A stretch of 64,000 bases of DNA. Origin: Salinirubellus salinus. GTDB lineage: Archaea > Halobacteriota > Halobacteria > Halobacteriales > Haloarculaceae. The stretch is from positions 124,001 through 188,000 of the forward strand of contig NZ_CP104003.1 of assembly GCF_025231485.1 (NCBI RefSeq), in the 5' to 3' direction. A model generated the notes under the pieces. The model had not been told where the DNA came from. It made no database searches and saw only the letters and a list, made by a program, of their open reading frames with translations. Position 1 is the stretch's first letter. Each line of letters opens with the position of its first letter. Below are positions 8,934-16,601 of this stretch, one piece after another. A program made the position numbers and the translations under genes.

Positions 8934-9512
8934 ATGAGCGTACTCGGCATCATCGGGGACATCCTGTCCATCTTCGGACTGGGGTCCTCACGTAGCGACC
9001 GTGGGAAGTCGAACGGGTCGTCCAGCACGGACGTGCGCATCGAACGCGAGAGCGGTGACGGCGAGGCCGCCACGGAGAACGAGGCGGCCGTCAAGGGGAC
9101 GGAGGAGTCGCCCGAGCACGAGGAGAGCGAGGCGGTCGACGCCGACACCGAGGACGAGGAGCCGGTGGCCGCCGAGACGGACGCCACGGCCTCCACCGGG
9201 TCGATGGCCGACGAGTCCGGCGAGAGCGAGGTGGCCGAGGACGCGGAGGCCACGGGCGTCACGGAACACGCGGGCACGGAGGAGTCGGCGGCCGAACCCG
9301 CCGAGGCGGCCGGTCCCGTCCCGACCGAACCCGAAGCAGGCGAGGAACCGGTCGACTCCGTCAGCGGTATCGGCCCAGCCTACGCCAAGCGCCTGAACGA
9401 GGCCGGCGTCGAGAGCGTCGCGGACCTCGTCGCGGCCGACGCCGCCGAGGTGGCCGACGAGACGGGTATCTCCGAGAAGCGCGTCCGTGGCTGGCAGGAC
9501 GCCGCGGAGTAA
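8934..9512 (+). CDS. acidic protein with C-terminal helix-hairpin-helix domain
   Basis: 192 residues. The first 20 are hydrophobic/amphipathic (VLGIIGDILSIFGLGSS). Residues about 30-140 are a low-complexity Glu/Ala/Asp/Thr linker. The last 50 form a helix-hairpin-helix unit (VSGIGPAYAKRLNEAGVESV and RVRGWQDAAE) of the kind found in DNA polymerases, repair proteins and haloarchaeal TopA. The layout suggests a short membrane or protein anchor holding a DNA-binding module on a flexible tether. Function unknown. It is monocistronic, with its own promoter. The unit resembles the one ending TopA in this window. Confidence 0.75.
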   Translation: MSVLGIIGDILSIFGLGSSRSDRGKSNGSSSTDVRIERESGDGEAATENEAAVKGTEESPEHEESEAVDADTEDEEPVAAETDATASTGSMADESGESEVAEDAEATGVTEHAGTEESAAEPAEAAGPVPTEPEAGEEPVDSVSGIGPAYAKRLNEAGVESVADLVAADAAEVADETGISEKRVRGWQDAAE

Positions 9513-9639
9513 CACCGCCCCGCCGCCGCTTCTCCGACCTGCACGCCCGTCAGCGGCGGCGCCGGGTCGCATCACGCCAGCCGTGGGCCGGGCGCCCCGC
9601 ACCCAAACAGGGAAACCGCCGTGCCCCGACCGTGAGCGC

Positions 9640-10512
9640 ATGTACCACGTCGACGGCGACCTCGTCGCCCGCGAGGACGCCACAGTCAGCGTCGAGGACC
9701 GGGGATTCCGCTACGGCGACGCCGCGTTCGAGACGATGCGGGTCTACGGCGGTACCGTCTTCGAGTGGGAGCGTCACCTCGCGCGACTCCGGCGGACCTG
9801 CGAGACGCTCGGGATGCCCGACGCCGTCCCCGGCGACCTCGCTGCGCGCGTCTCCGAGACGCTCGCGGCCAACGACCTGCGCGAGGCCTACTGCCGGGTC
9901 TCGGTCACGCGCGGCGTCCAGCCCGGGAAACTCACGCCCGACCCCGAGGTGGACCCGACGGTGGTCGTCGTCGTCCGAGAACTCCCGGTGGGAGGTGTCG
10001 GCGGCGGGAAGTCGTGGACCGACCCCGCGGTGGTCCGTAGCGTCGAGACGCGGCGGGTGCCCGACGCGTGCCTGCCGGCGGACGCGAAGACGCACAACTA
10101 CCTGAACGGCATCCTCGCCCGCGTGGAACTCCGGCGGGCGGCGGCCGAGGGCGACGGACGGGTCGCCGACGAGGCGCTGATGCGGGACACCGAGGGGTTC
10201 GTCGCCGAGGGCGCCTCGAGCAACCTGTTCTTCGTCGACGACGGGACGCTCCACACCCCCGCGGCGGGTGACCTCCTCCCCGGCGTCACCCGCGAGGTGG
10301 TCCTCGAACTCGCGGCCGAGGAGTCGTTCCCGGTCGAGGAGGGGCGCTACACCGTCGGTGAGGTCCGTGGGGCCGACGAGGTGTTCCTCACGAACTCCAC
10401 GTGGGAACTCCGTCCGGTCGCGAGTGTCGACGGTGTGATCACCAGTGACGGGCCGATCACGAACCTGCTGACACGCCTCTACGAGGGGCGCGTCGAGGCA
10501 CGGTGCTACTGA
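9640..10512 (+). CDS. class IV (branched-chain/aminodeoxychorismate lyase) aminotransferase
   Basis: 290 residues from ATG 9640. It has the fold-type IV PLP pattern: RGFRYGDAAFETMRVYGG near the start, PLP lysine at 150 in ADAKTHNYLNGILARVEL, and EGASSNLFFVDDG with FLTNSTWELRPV near the end. The family contains branched-chain aminotransferase (IlvE), D-amino acid aminotransferase and 4-amino-4-deoxychorismate lyase (PabC). The short length and PVASVDG ending lean toward PabC for folate/methanopterin-type cofactor synthesis. No pabA or pabB lies nearby, so specificity is open. Confidence 0.82.
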   Translation: MYHVDGDLVAREDATVSVEDRGFRYGDAAFETMRVYGGTVFEWERHLARLRRTCETLGMPDAVPGDLAARVSETLAANDLREAYCRVSVTRGVQPGKLTPDPEVDPTVVVVVRELPVGGVGGGKSWTDPAVVRSVETRRVPDACLPADAKTHNYLNGILARVELRRAAAEGDGRVADEALMRDTEGFVAEGASSNLFFVDDGTLHTPAAGDLLPGVTREVVLELAAEESFPVEEGRYTVGEVRGADEVFLTNSTWELRPVASVDGVITSDGPITNLLTRLYEGRVEARCY

Positions 10513-10613
10513 GTGACGTGTGTAGCACTCGCACGAACTGTCGGGCCTCTATACAGTGTGTGTGGCCAACAGGTTCTTGCTGTCTCGCCGTGTTCCGCCT
10601 CACGGATACCATC

Positions 10614-10835
10614 GTGAGCAGAACGTGTCGGCTCTGCGGGGACAGGTCGGGGACGTACCGTACGGTGCAGGTTGGCGACGGCCTGAGCCGTCGGTGGGCG
10701 GTCTGTGACCCCTGCGTCGACACGCCCCGTGGGGCCACGTGGCTGTCGGTGGACGAGGCGGGCGACCCGGAACGGGTGGTCCTCCGGGTCGAACCGGAGT
10801 CGGTGGTGGGAGCGATGTGGGACGACGAGACGTGA
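10614..10835 (+). CDS. small zinc-ribbon protein (hypothetical)
   Basis: About 73 residues if started at GTG 10614, which immediately precedes the conserved-looking SRTCRLCGDRSGTYRTVQVG. An in-frame extension back to 10503 is possible but overlaps the preceding gene and is Cys/Trp-rich in an unconvincing way. CRLC and CDPC form a four-cysteine zinc-binding site, followed by an acidic tail. Similar short haloarchaeal proteins have no known role. The next gene starts 26 nt downstream. Function not assigned. Confidence 0.6.
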   Translation: MSRTCRLCGDRSGTYRTVQVGDGLSRRWAVCDPCVDTPRGATWLSVDEAGDPERVVLRVEPESVVGAMWDDET

Positions 10836-10861
10836 GCGTGCCGCTTCCGAGCTGAACGACG

Positions 10862-11278
10862 ATGGACCGAGTCACGCCGAACCTCTACGTCGGGTCGCTC
10901 GCCGACGCTGGCGACGTGGCGACACTCCACGACGCCGGCGTCGAGACCGTGATTCGACTCACGCACGAGACACCGAGCGACGCTCCGACCGACCCGAGGG
11001 TCCACGCCCGCCCGATGGTCGACGGGCCACGGAACGACGCCGAGCGTTTCGCGGCGGCCGCTCGCGCGGCGGTGGCGGCGCTCGAACGCGGCGAGACGAC
11101 ACTGGTCCACTGCTCGGCGGGGGCCTCACGCAGCGTGTCGGTGGCCGCCGCGGCACTCGCGGTCCACGACGGGACCGACGTTCGCGAGGCGTTCGCTCGC
11201 GTCGGCGCGGCCCGCGACGAGGCGGACCCGCACCCGGCGCTCGTCAGGCGGGCGGCGGCGTTCGTGGAGCGGGCCTAG
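10862..11278 (+). CDS. dual-specificity protein phosphatase
   Basis: 138 residues. The P-loop LVHCSAGASRSVSVAAAAL holds the catalytic Cys84 and Arg90 of the HCx5R cysteine phosphatases. An Asp in MVDGPRND (about 54) could be the general acid, and the start RVTPNLYVGSLADA is typical of DSPs. It would remove phosphate from Ser/Thr/Tyr of cytoplasmic proteins. Its TAG stop overlaps the stop of the convergent regulator through the shared tetranucleotide CTAG at 11275-11278. Confidence 0.88.
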   Translation: MDRVTPNLYVGSLADAGDVATLHDAGVETVIRLTHETPSDAPTDPRVHARPMVDGPRNDAERFAAAARAAVAALERGETTLVHCSAGASRSVSVAAAALAVHDGTDVREAFARVGAARDEADPHPALVRRAAAFVERA

Positions 11279-11565
11279 TCGATGGTGAACGACGGTTCCT
11301 CCACGTTCTCGGACTTGCACTCCGGGCACCGTGAGGGGCGATTGACGAGGTCGTCGAAGTCGGTGAACCCGCAGTCGCGGCACTCCGGCGGGGCGACGAG
11401 GAGTTCCTCGTCGGTGCCCTGCAGCGACGCCGCGATGTGTTCGACGTGCGTGAGCGCCGTGTTCGTGGTGACGCCGAACTCGTTGGCGAGGGTCCCACCC
11501 TTCGCGGGTTCGTGACGGAGGTACTCGGCGATGCGCTGGCGGGTGGTCCGTTCGGCACCCTGCAT
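11275..11565 (-). CDS. winged-helix transcriptional regulator with zinc ribbon
   Basis: 96 residues. The N-terminal winged helix (TTRQRIAEYLRHEPAKGGTL, then ANEFGVTTNTALTHVEHIAA) is followed by a C4 zinc ribbon with Cys62, Cys65, Cys80 and Cys83. This arrangement is the small archaeal predicted regulator family of COG3357 type. It probably binds DNA as a dimer. Targets are not evident. The gene diverges from the nucleotidyltransferase at 11668 (about 100 nt apart), which could be a regulated neighbour. Confidence 0.83.
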   Translation of the reverse strand: MQGAERTTRQRIAEYLRHEPAKGGTLANEFGVTTNTALTHVEHIAASLQGTDEELLVAPPECRDCGFTDFDDLVNRPSRCPECKSENVEEPSFTID

Positions 11566-11667
11566 ACCACCCGTTCGCGTCGCCCGAACAAGTGCCTTCT
11601 CCCCGCCACGGCCCGCGAAACTGTCGAAGGGAAAGGGACTTACCGGCCCGGAGATAGGTCACACGCC

Positions 11668-12633
11668 ATGAGAGCAGTCGTCCTGGCCGGCGGGTACGCC
11701 ACCCGCCTGTGGCCGATCACGAAACACCGCCCCAAGATGTTCCTCCCCGTCGGCGAGACGACGGTCATCGACCGCATCTTCCGGGAACTGGAGGCCGACG
11801 AGCGCATCGAGGAGGTGTTCGTCTCCACCAACGAACGGTTCGCCGCGGACTTCGAGCGGTACCTCGCAGAGAGCGAGTTCGAGAAGCCCACCCTCTCGGT
11901 GGAGGAGACCACCGAGGAGGACGAGAAGTTCGGCGTCGTCGGTGCGCTCGCCCAGCTCGTCGACCGCGAGGGCGTGGACGACGACCTGCTCGTCGTCGCC
12001 GGCGACAACCTCATCGGCTTCGACCTCTCCGAGTTCGTCGACTTCTTCGAGGCCAAGGAGGGCCCGGTCCTCGCGGCCTACGACGTGGGGAGCAAGGAGA
12101 AGGCCCGCTCGTACGGGCTCGTGGAACTCGACGGCGACACCGTCGTGGACTTCCAGGAGAAACCCGACGACCCCAACAGCACGCTCGTATCCATCGCCTG
12201 CTACGCGTTCCCGCGTGAGTCCATCCGGTTCGAGGAGTACCTCGAGGGGGGGAACAACCCCGACGAACCCGGCTGGTTCATCCAGTGGCTCGTCGACCGC
12301 GAGACCGTCTCGGCGTTCGCGTTCGACGAGGCGTGGTTCGACATCGGCACGCCGGCGTCCTACCTCGAGGCCGTCTCGTGGGCGCTGAACGGGACCAACG
12401 TCGTCGCCGAGAGCGCCACGGTCACCGACAGTGTCGTCGACGCGGACTCGCACGTCATGGCCGGCGCCCACGTGGAGAACAGCGTCGTCCGCGGCTCCGT
12501 CGTCTTCCCCGGCGCCCGCGTCGTCGACTCGGAGATCCACGACACCATCATCGACGAGCAGACCACCATCGAGAACATGGACCTCGCGGGGGCGTTGATC
12601 GGGGCGCACACGCAGCTGACGACCGAAGAATAG
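11668..12633 (+). CDS. sugar-1-phosphate nucleotidyltransferase (GlmU/RmlA-like)
   Basis: 321 residues from ATG 11668. The nucleotidyltransferase signature LAGGYATRLWPITKHRPK opens the protein, followed by the acceptor-site AGDNLIGFDLS and GLVELDGDTVVDFQEKP. The last 70 residues (ESATVTDSVVDADSHVMAG and on) are hexapeptide-like repeats forming a left-handed beta helix. It would make an NDP-sugar from a sugar-1-phosphate for glycan or S-layer glycosylation. Which sugar cannot be said. No other glycan genes are adjacent. Downstream lies a T-run at 12641-12645 and a GC palindrome. Confidence 0.85.
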   Translation: MRAVVLAGGYATRLWPITKHRPKMFLPVGETTVIDRIFRELEADERIEEVFVSTNERFAADFERYLAESEFEKPTLSVEETTEEDEKFGVVGALAQLVDREGVDDDLLVVAGDNLIGFDLSEFVDFFEAKEGPVLAAYDVGSKEKARSYGLVELDGDTVVDFQEKPDDPNSTLVSIACYAFPRESIRFEEYLEGGNNPDEPGWFIQWLVDRETVSAFAFDEAWFDIGTPASYLEAVSWALNGTNVVAESATVTDSVVDADSHVMAGAHVENSVVRGSVVFPGARVVDSEIHDTIIDEQTTIENMDLAGALIGAHTQLTTEE

Positions 12634-12639
12634 AACCCA

Positions 12640-12678
12640 CTTTTTACTCCTCGGGTGCGCTCGCTCCGCTCGCGCACC
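12640..12678 (+). terminator. T-rich stop region with palindrome after the nucleotidyltransferase gene
   Basis: CTTTTTAC at 12640-12647 lies 7 nt after the stop codon; archaeal termination usually relies on such T-runs. It is followed by an inverted repeat with arms GGTGCG (12654-12659) and CGCACC (12673-12678) around a CTCGCTCCGCT-type core. That palindrome resembles the intergenic element at 48327-48362. Confidence 0.5.
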
Positions 12679-12754
12679 TCTCGTCGCAAAAACGTGGGGA
12701 AAAACTGCGCCGTTCGCGCCTCCGGCGCTCACGGTGGGTAGGTGCGCTGGTGGT

Positions 12755-12802
12755 CACCGCTCAGCGCCGCGACCGCACAGCCACCGCTCAGCACCGCGAC
12801 CG
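12755..12802. repeat. two imperfect 21-bp direct repeats
   Basis: CACCGCTCAGCGCCGCGACC (from 12755) is repeated as CACCGCTCAGCACCGCGACC (from 12782), a 27-bp period with one mismatch. The pair ends two bases before the stop codon of the Dph6-type gene. Confidence 0.8.
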
Positions 12803-12804
12803 CC

Positions 12805-13551
12805 CTACTCCAGAGACGCGTCCGTCACCTCGACGTGTCCCCGGTCCCCCTCCCACACCGTCTCGTACTCCAGTGCGATACGGCGGTCCATGTGCGGCCC
12901 GTCGACGACGAACGTCTCGAACTCGCCGCCTTCGCCCAGCAGGTGGACGCCGTACTCGTCGTGGAGCTCCTCGAGCTCCGCGAGGGCCTCGTGGTCGAGC
13001 GTGCGCCCGAGCCACGACTCGTCCAGCCCGTAGGCGGCCACCTGCACGATACGTATCTCGAAGCCCGCGTCGAGCATCTCCTCGGCCAGTTCGCGGGGGG
13101 AGCGCTGCCAGAGCGGGGCGAACAGCTGACAGCCGAGCCGGTCGGCCATCGCCCGGATGCGCGAGGTCTGGTACTCGCTCTCGATGGCGCCGGCCGTGAC
13201 GCCGGCGAGTCCACCGAGCTCGTCGCGGAGTGACTCGAGCGCCCGCTCCATCGGTTCGAGCTCGCGGTCGCCGCGCTCGCCCGAGTCGGTGTCGCGCTCG
13301 GCGTCCGCCTCGAAGTCCTCCGGGTGGACGTCAACGAGGTCGATGCCGACGCTCTCGGCGGCGAGCGTGGCGAGGTGCGTCGCCGGCGTGTGGTACATGA
13401 ACGACTCCCCCCGCGGGTGGACGGTGAGCAGTCGTTCGACGGGGAGGTCGAGCGAGAGTGCGCGGTAGAGCGCCCACGAGGAGTCCTTGCCGCCGGAGAA
13501 CAGGCTCACCCACGGCCCGCCGCGGTCCCACTCGTAGTCGTGGTCGGTCAT
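12805..13551 (-). CDS. Dph6-type ATP pyrophosphatase (diphthine--ammonia ligase family)
   Basis: 248 residues from ATG 13551. The PP-loop motif SLFSGGKDSSWALYRAL (about 17-33) binds ATP. GVTAGAIESEYQTSRIRAMA and APLWQRSPRELAEEMLDAGF are family signatures of the Mj0570/Dph6 group. The enzyme amidates diphthine on elongation factor aEF-2 in the last step of diphthamide formation. The acidic insertion around residues 85-105 is haloarchaeal. Stand-alone gene; divergent from the FxsA-like gene. Confidence 0.85.
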   Translation of the reverse strand: MTDHDYEWDRGGPWVSLFSGGKDSSWALYRALSLDLPVERLLTVHPRGESFMYHTPATHLATLAAESVGIDLVDVHPEDFEADAERDTDSGERGDRELEPMERALESLRDELGGLAGVTAGAIESEYQTSRIRAMADRLGCQLFAPLWQRSPRELAEEMLDAGFEIRIVQVAAYGLDESWLGRTLDHEALAELEELHDEYGVHLLGEGGEFETFVVDGPHMDRRIALEYETVWEGDRGHVEVTDASLE

Positions 13552-13658
13552 GTGGCCCCTCGGTCGGGTCGGGGCTTGTGCCCGTCGCTTCGCCACGGGC
13601 GCGGACGAGCGGCCTCGGCCATCGAAACCGGTTTGACGCCGACGCCGGTATGAGGGGT

Positions 13659-14201
13659 ATGGTAGACCTGCGGGTCGTCGGCGTCCTGTTGCTCATCCCG
13701 CTCCTGGACGCGATGTTGCTCGTCACGCTCGCCACCTCGATCGGACCGGTGGACCTGGGTGCCGTCGCGACGGTAGCGCTGGTGGTCTTGACGGCGCTCA
13801 TCGGCCTCCTCCTCGTCCGGGCGGAGGGGCGACACACCCTGCGCAGCCTCCAGTCCAAACTGGCACAGGGGGAGGTCCCGACCGACCAGTTGCTCGACGG
13901 GGTACTCCTCCTCGTGGCGGCGGTGCTCCTCTTGACGCCGGGTCTCGTCACGGACCTGCTCGGTATCGTGCTCGTGCTGCCACCGACGCGATACCCCATC
14001 CGGGTCCTGCTGAAGAAGTACGTCGTCGTCCCCTACGCCGACGCGAAGGCGGGCGGGATGATATCGGGCGGCGTCTACACTGGCGGGTTCCCCGGCGGGG
14101 TGGGTGCCGGCGGCGGCGAGCGCCGCGAGGTGAACCTCGACGAGGACGACTACCGGTTCGAGGACAGCGACCGGAACCGGGGCGAGACGGGCGAGAACTG
14201 A
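13659..14201 (+). CDS. FxsA family membrane protein
   Basis: 180 residues from ATG 13659; an in-frame ATG at 13650 is an alternative, and the AT-rich GGTTTGAC at about 13630 fits either. FxsA features are visible: an N-terminal helix LLLIPLLDAMLLVTLATSIG, a second helix, a charged RAEGRHTLRSLQSKL linker, then LLDGVLLLVAAVLLLTPGLV and LPPTRYPIRVLLKK. The tail is Gly-rich then acidic. FxsA proteins are small inner-membrane proteins first noted for suppressing phage F exclusion; their cellular job is unknown. Confidence 0.85.
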   Translation: MVDLRVVGVLLLIPLLDAMLLVTLATSIGPVDLGAVATVALVVLTALIGLLLVRAEGRHTLRSLQSKLAQGEVPTDQLLDGVLLLVAAVLLLTPGLVTDLLGIVLVLPPTRYPIRVLLKKYVVVPYADAKAGGMISGGVYTGGFPGGVGAGGGERREVNLDEDDYRFEDSDRNRGETGEN

Positions 14202-14376
14202 CTCGCGTTCCGGACGGACGAGCACTTCGGCCCGCCGCTGCTAGACTCCGGCGCCGAGTCCAGCGACGGGGACTGTCCTCGGCCAACCACACGCCTTTGC
14301 CCTCGGGGCATCTCTTTCCGATATCGACCTCTTCGCCTCCCGCGCCGCCCGTGACCGCACTCTGCTTCTCGGAGCG

Positions 14377-15027
14377 GTGGCGCTGGCCGCGCTCGGCCTC
14401 TTCGCGCTCTTCGGCTGGCGCTACGTCGGGTGGCTGACCGACGCCGACGCGGTCCGGGCAGCGGTCGACGGGTACGGCCTGCTGACGCCGGTGGTGTACG
14501 TCCTCGTCACGGCCGCCGGCATCGTGGTCGCGCCCGTCCCCGGCCCCGCGGTGGCGCTCGCGGGCGGCTACCTGTTCGGGTGGCTGGGCGGCACCGTCTA
14601 CACGATGGTCGGGGTGACCATCGGCTCCGTCGCCGCCTTCCTGCTCGCGCGCCGCTGGGGGCGCGCGTACGTCGAGCGGGCGTTCACGCCCGACGCGGTC
14701 GAACGGTTCGACGACCTCGTCGCCGCGCACGGCGACACCGTGCTGTTCCTCGCGTTCCTCGTCCCCGGGCTCCCCGACGACGCGCTGTGTTTCCTCGCCG
14801 GGCTGACGGCCATCCCGTTGCGCCGGTTCGTCCTGCTCGTCGTCGTCGCGCGCACGCCCGCGCACTTGCTGGTCGCCGCGGCTGGCGCGGGCCTCGCCAC
14901 GGGCGACCTGGAACTGGCCGTCGGGATCCTCGCTGTCCTCGCCGTCCTCGGGCTGCTGGGGTACCGCTACGGCGGACGGATGCTGGGGGCCGGTGGCACG
15001 GACCGTGAGACCGCGGCACGCCGCTGA
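14377..15027 (+). CDS. DedA/TVP38-type (VTT domain) membrane protein
   Basis: 216 residues from GTG 14377, the only usable start after the in-frame stop at 14242. It places the N-terminus directly in the first helix. The VTT/SNARE-associated core is visible: VVYVLVTAAGIVVAPVPGPA, GGYLFGWLGGTVYTMVGVTI and FLAFLVPGLPDDALCFLAGL, which carries the conserved Pro-Gly and Asp. Family members are thought to act as lipid scramblases/flippases or half-transporters. No partner gene adjoins. The preceding 150 bp (14202-14376) hold no other gene. Confidence 0.82.
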   Translation: MALAALGLFALFGWRYVGWLTDADAVRAAVDGYGLLTPVVYVLVTAAGIVVAPVPGPAVALAGGYLFGWLGGTVYTMVGVTIGSVAAFLLARRWGRAYVERAFTPDAVERFDDLVAAHGDTVLFLAFLVPGLPDDALCFLAGLTAIPLRRFVLLVVVARTPAHLLVAAAGAGLATGDLELAVGILAVLAVLGLLGYRYGGRMLGAGGTDRETAARR

Positions 15028-15052
15028 GGGGTCGCGGCTGCTCCCGAAACGA

Positions 15053-15064
15053 TACCCTTAAACG
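15053..15064 (+). promoter_or_regulatory. box A promoter of tRNA-Ile
   Basis: ACCCTTAAACGA lies about 34-45 nt before the mature tRNA 5' end at 15098. It is a TATA-like box in a GC-rich background and would start a precursor with a leader of roughly 10 nt. Confidence 0.5.
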
Positions 15065-15097
15065 AATCACGGCGGTACGGTGGAATGCGCTCATCTA

Positions 15098-15172
15098 GGG
15101 CCAGTAGCTCAGCTAGGTACGAGCGCTCGGCTGATAACCGGGAGGCCCTCGGTTCAAATCCGAGCTGGCCCA
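15098..15172 (+). tRNA. tRNA-Ile (anticodon GAT)
   Basis: 75 nt, folded by hand. Acceptor stem GGGCCAG (15098-15104) pairs with CTGGCCC (15165-15171), discriminator A 15172. D-stem GCTC/GAGC. Anticodon stem CTCGG/CCGGG closes the loop CTGATAA with anticodon GAT. T-arm CTCGG TTCAAAT CCGAG is canonical. No intron and no encoded CCA. It reads AUC (and AUU) isoleucine codons. The following ~0.9 kb is poor in intact genes, consistent with tRNA 3' ends being common integration sites. Confidence 0.97.
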
Positions 15173-15302
15173 CTTCTCGGTCTGACTCACACCGTGAGCA
15201 CCGCGGAGCGTGTGCGAGCCAGTGCGTCGCCGACCACTCCACTTCAACACCCTCCGTCCAGAGGCCCAACGACCGTGCCCGAGACCGCCGACGGGCGATC
15301 GT

Positions 15303-15794
15303 GTGACACTCACCTTCCCGAGTGAAGCGTGGTTCGCCGCGTATGGCGAGCGCATCGACGAGAGGGAGGCGGACGCCGAGTCCGCCAGCGACTGGGGCGT
15401 CGGGTTCGACGGCGACTTCCTGTTCGTGATGACCGACGTGCCCGTGGCGTCGGTGTCCGACGAGTTGCCCGAGGACCTCGCCGCGGAGATGGACACGCAC
15501 ATCGAGGACGGCACGGGCTACGGGTACCTCGGGCTCGAGGCCGGGGTGTGTACCCGCGCGGAGTTCGTCGCACCCGACGACCCCGCGGTCGAGCAGGCGG
15601 GTTTCGTGATGGCCGCGAGCCGAGATGATCACCGAGCGGTACGGCTGAACGGCGGCTTCGGACTCCTCGAAGACCGAGACGACCGTCGTGCTGGCTACGG
15701 AGTGGGTCTGCTCGGCGGTCGGAGGCACTACTGTACGGCACCACGCCGGTATGCGACGTCTGCCGACGGAACTCCCACGATTTTGTCGTCGTGA
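15303..15794 (+). pseudogene. truncated SCP2-like protein (paralogue of the gene at 48371-48793)
   Basis: Open from GTG 15303 for 163 codons. Residues 1-105 resemble the intact SCP2-like protein of this window: TFPSEAWFAAYGERID against EFPSEAWMEEYKNRLN, DWGVGFDGDFLF against GWGVGFDGDFIF, and QAGFVMAAS against EHGFVMRGA. After that point the similarity ends. The remaining 58 residues are Arg/Gly-rich, unlike haloarchaeal proteins, and the Met/Gly/Asp-rich C-terminal helices that complete the fold are missing in all frames I read. I infer a copy that lost its 3' half. A diverged functional protein is possible. Confidence 0.55.
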
Positions 15795-16092
15795 CCACGC
15801 CGACGGCGACGGTCACGAGCGTGAACACCGCCGGACTCGCGTTCTCGGTACGACCCACGGCCACCGAGAGCGGCTCCGGACTCACCGACGCTGGACTTTC
15901 TGATGCAGGGTCCTCTCTCGACCCCAAGCCCGCGTACGAACCGTCTCGCGTCGGTTCACCTCGCTCTCCACGTTTCGGGGCCCGGACTGGTCGGCGAATC
16001 CTGACCCCGGTCGGGGGACGTCGGCCGAGTCGGAGAGGCTTGCACTCGAAGGGGTAACGGGGGAGAGAGTCGGAGCGTTAGGTGGGACTGCA
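15795..16092. other. 298-bp region with no convincing gene
   Basis: Between the truncated SCP2-like frame and the copper-protein gene. An 88-codon forward frame (15791-16057) and a reverse frame ending near 15310 are open, but both are Ser/Arg/Pro-rich with no recognisable motif. No inverted-repeat ends, transposase motif or duplicated piece of the tRNA was found. Probably decayed sequence. Confidence 0.6.
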
Positions 16093-16443
16093 ATGTCCCT
16101 TGCAGAGACGGTCGGGAAGATCGACCACCTGAGCGGAGAACAGCGCGAGTGCATCGAGAACTGTAACGAAGCCGCCCAGACCAGCGAGTGGTGCGCCGAC
16201 GAGTGTCTCGGTGAGGAGGAGATGGAGCGATGCGCCCGGCTCTGCCGGGACGTCGCCGACATCGCCTCGTTGCACGCCCGATTCATGGCCCGCGATTCGG
16301 AGTACAGCGGCCACCTCGCCGAGGCCTGCGCGGAGGTCTGTGAGGCCTGCGCCGAGGAGTGCCGCCAGCACGATCACGGCCACTGTCAGGTCAACGCCGA
16401 CGTCCTCGCCGACTGCGCCGAGAGTTGCCGGCAGATGGTCTGA
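16093..16443 (+). CDS. four-helix-bundle copper-binding protein (Csp/DUF326 type)
   Basis: 116 residues with Cys spaced i, i+4 along predicted helices: ECIENC, EWCADEC, ERCARLC, EACAEVCEACAEEC, HCQ and DCAESC. Cysteines lining the inside of a four-helix bundle are the mark of copper storage proteins, which bind many Cu(I) ions in the core. There is no signal peptide, so it is cytosolic. HDHGHC near residue 92-97 adds histidines at the mouth. Possible role in copper buffering alongside the nosL/nosDFY copper locus further on, though not in an operon with it. Confidence 0.9.
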   Translation: MSLAETVGKIDHLSGEQRECIENCNEAAQTSEWCADECLGEEEMERCARLCRDVADIASLHARFMARDSEYSGHLAEACAEVCEACAEECRQHDHGHCQVNADVLADCAESCRQMV

Positions 16444-16601
16444 ACGCGGTACCGGACTCGGAACGTCCGGGCGTGACGGGTCGGACACCACACGACCTTC
16501 CGTTCGTCCTCCTATCGAGGAGTGTTCCGTGGCCGGGCCGCCCCTTCGCTACAGCGTCGGCCAACCGAACTACCGAACGACGGCCGGGGGGTGCGTGTCG
16601 A

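Noticed and set aside
10503-10613. Upstream extension of the small zinc-ribbon protein to 10503
   Set aside because: It overlaps the aminotransferase end, is Cys/Trp-rich and not acidic; GTG 10614 directly before the zinc ribbon is more plausible.
15098-16092. Possible integrated element at tRNA-Ile
   Set aside because: No integrase, transposase, or copy of the tRNA 3' end (GTTCAAATCC block) seen in the window; only decayed sequence is supported.
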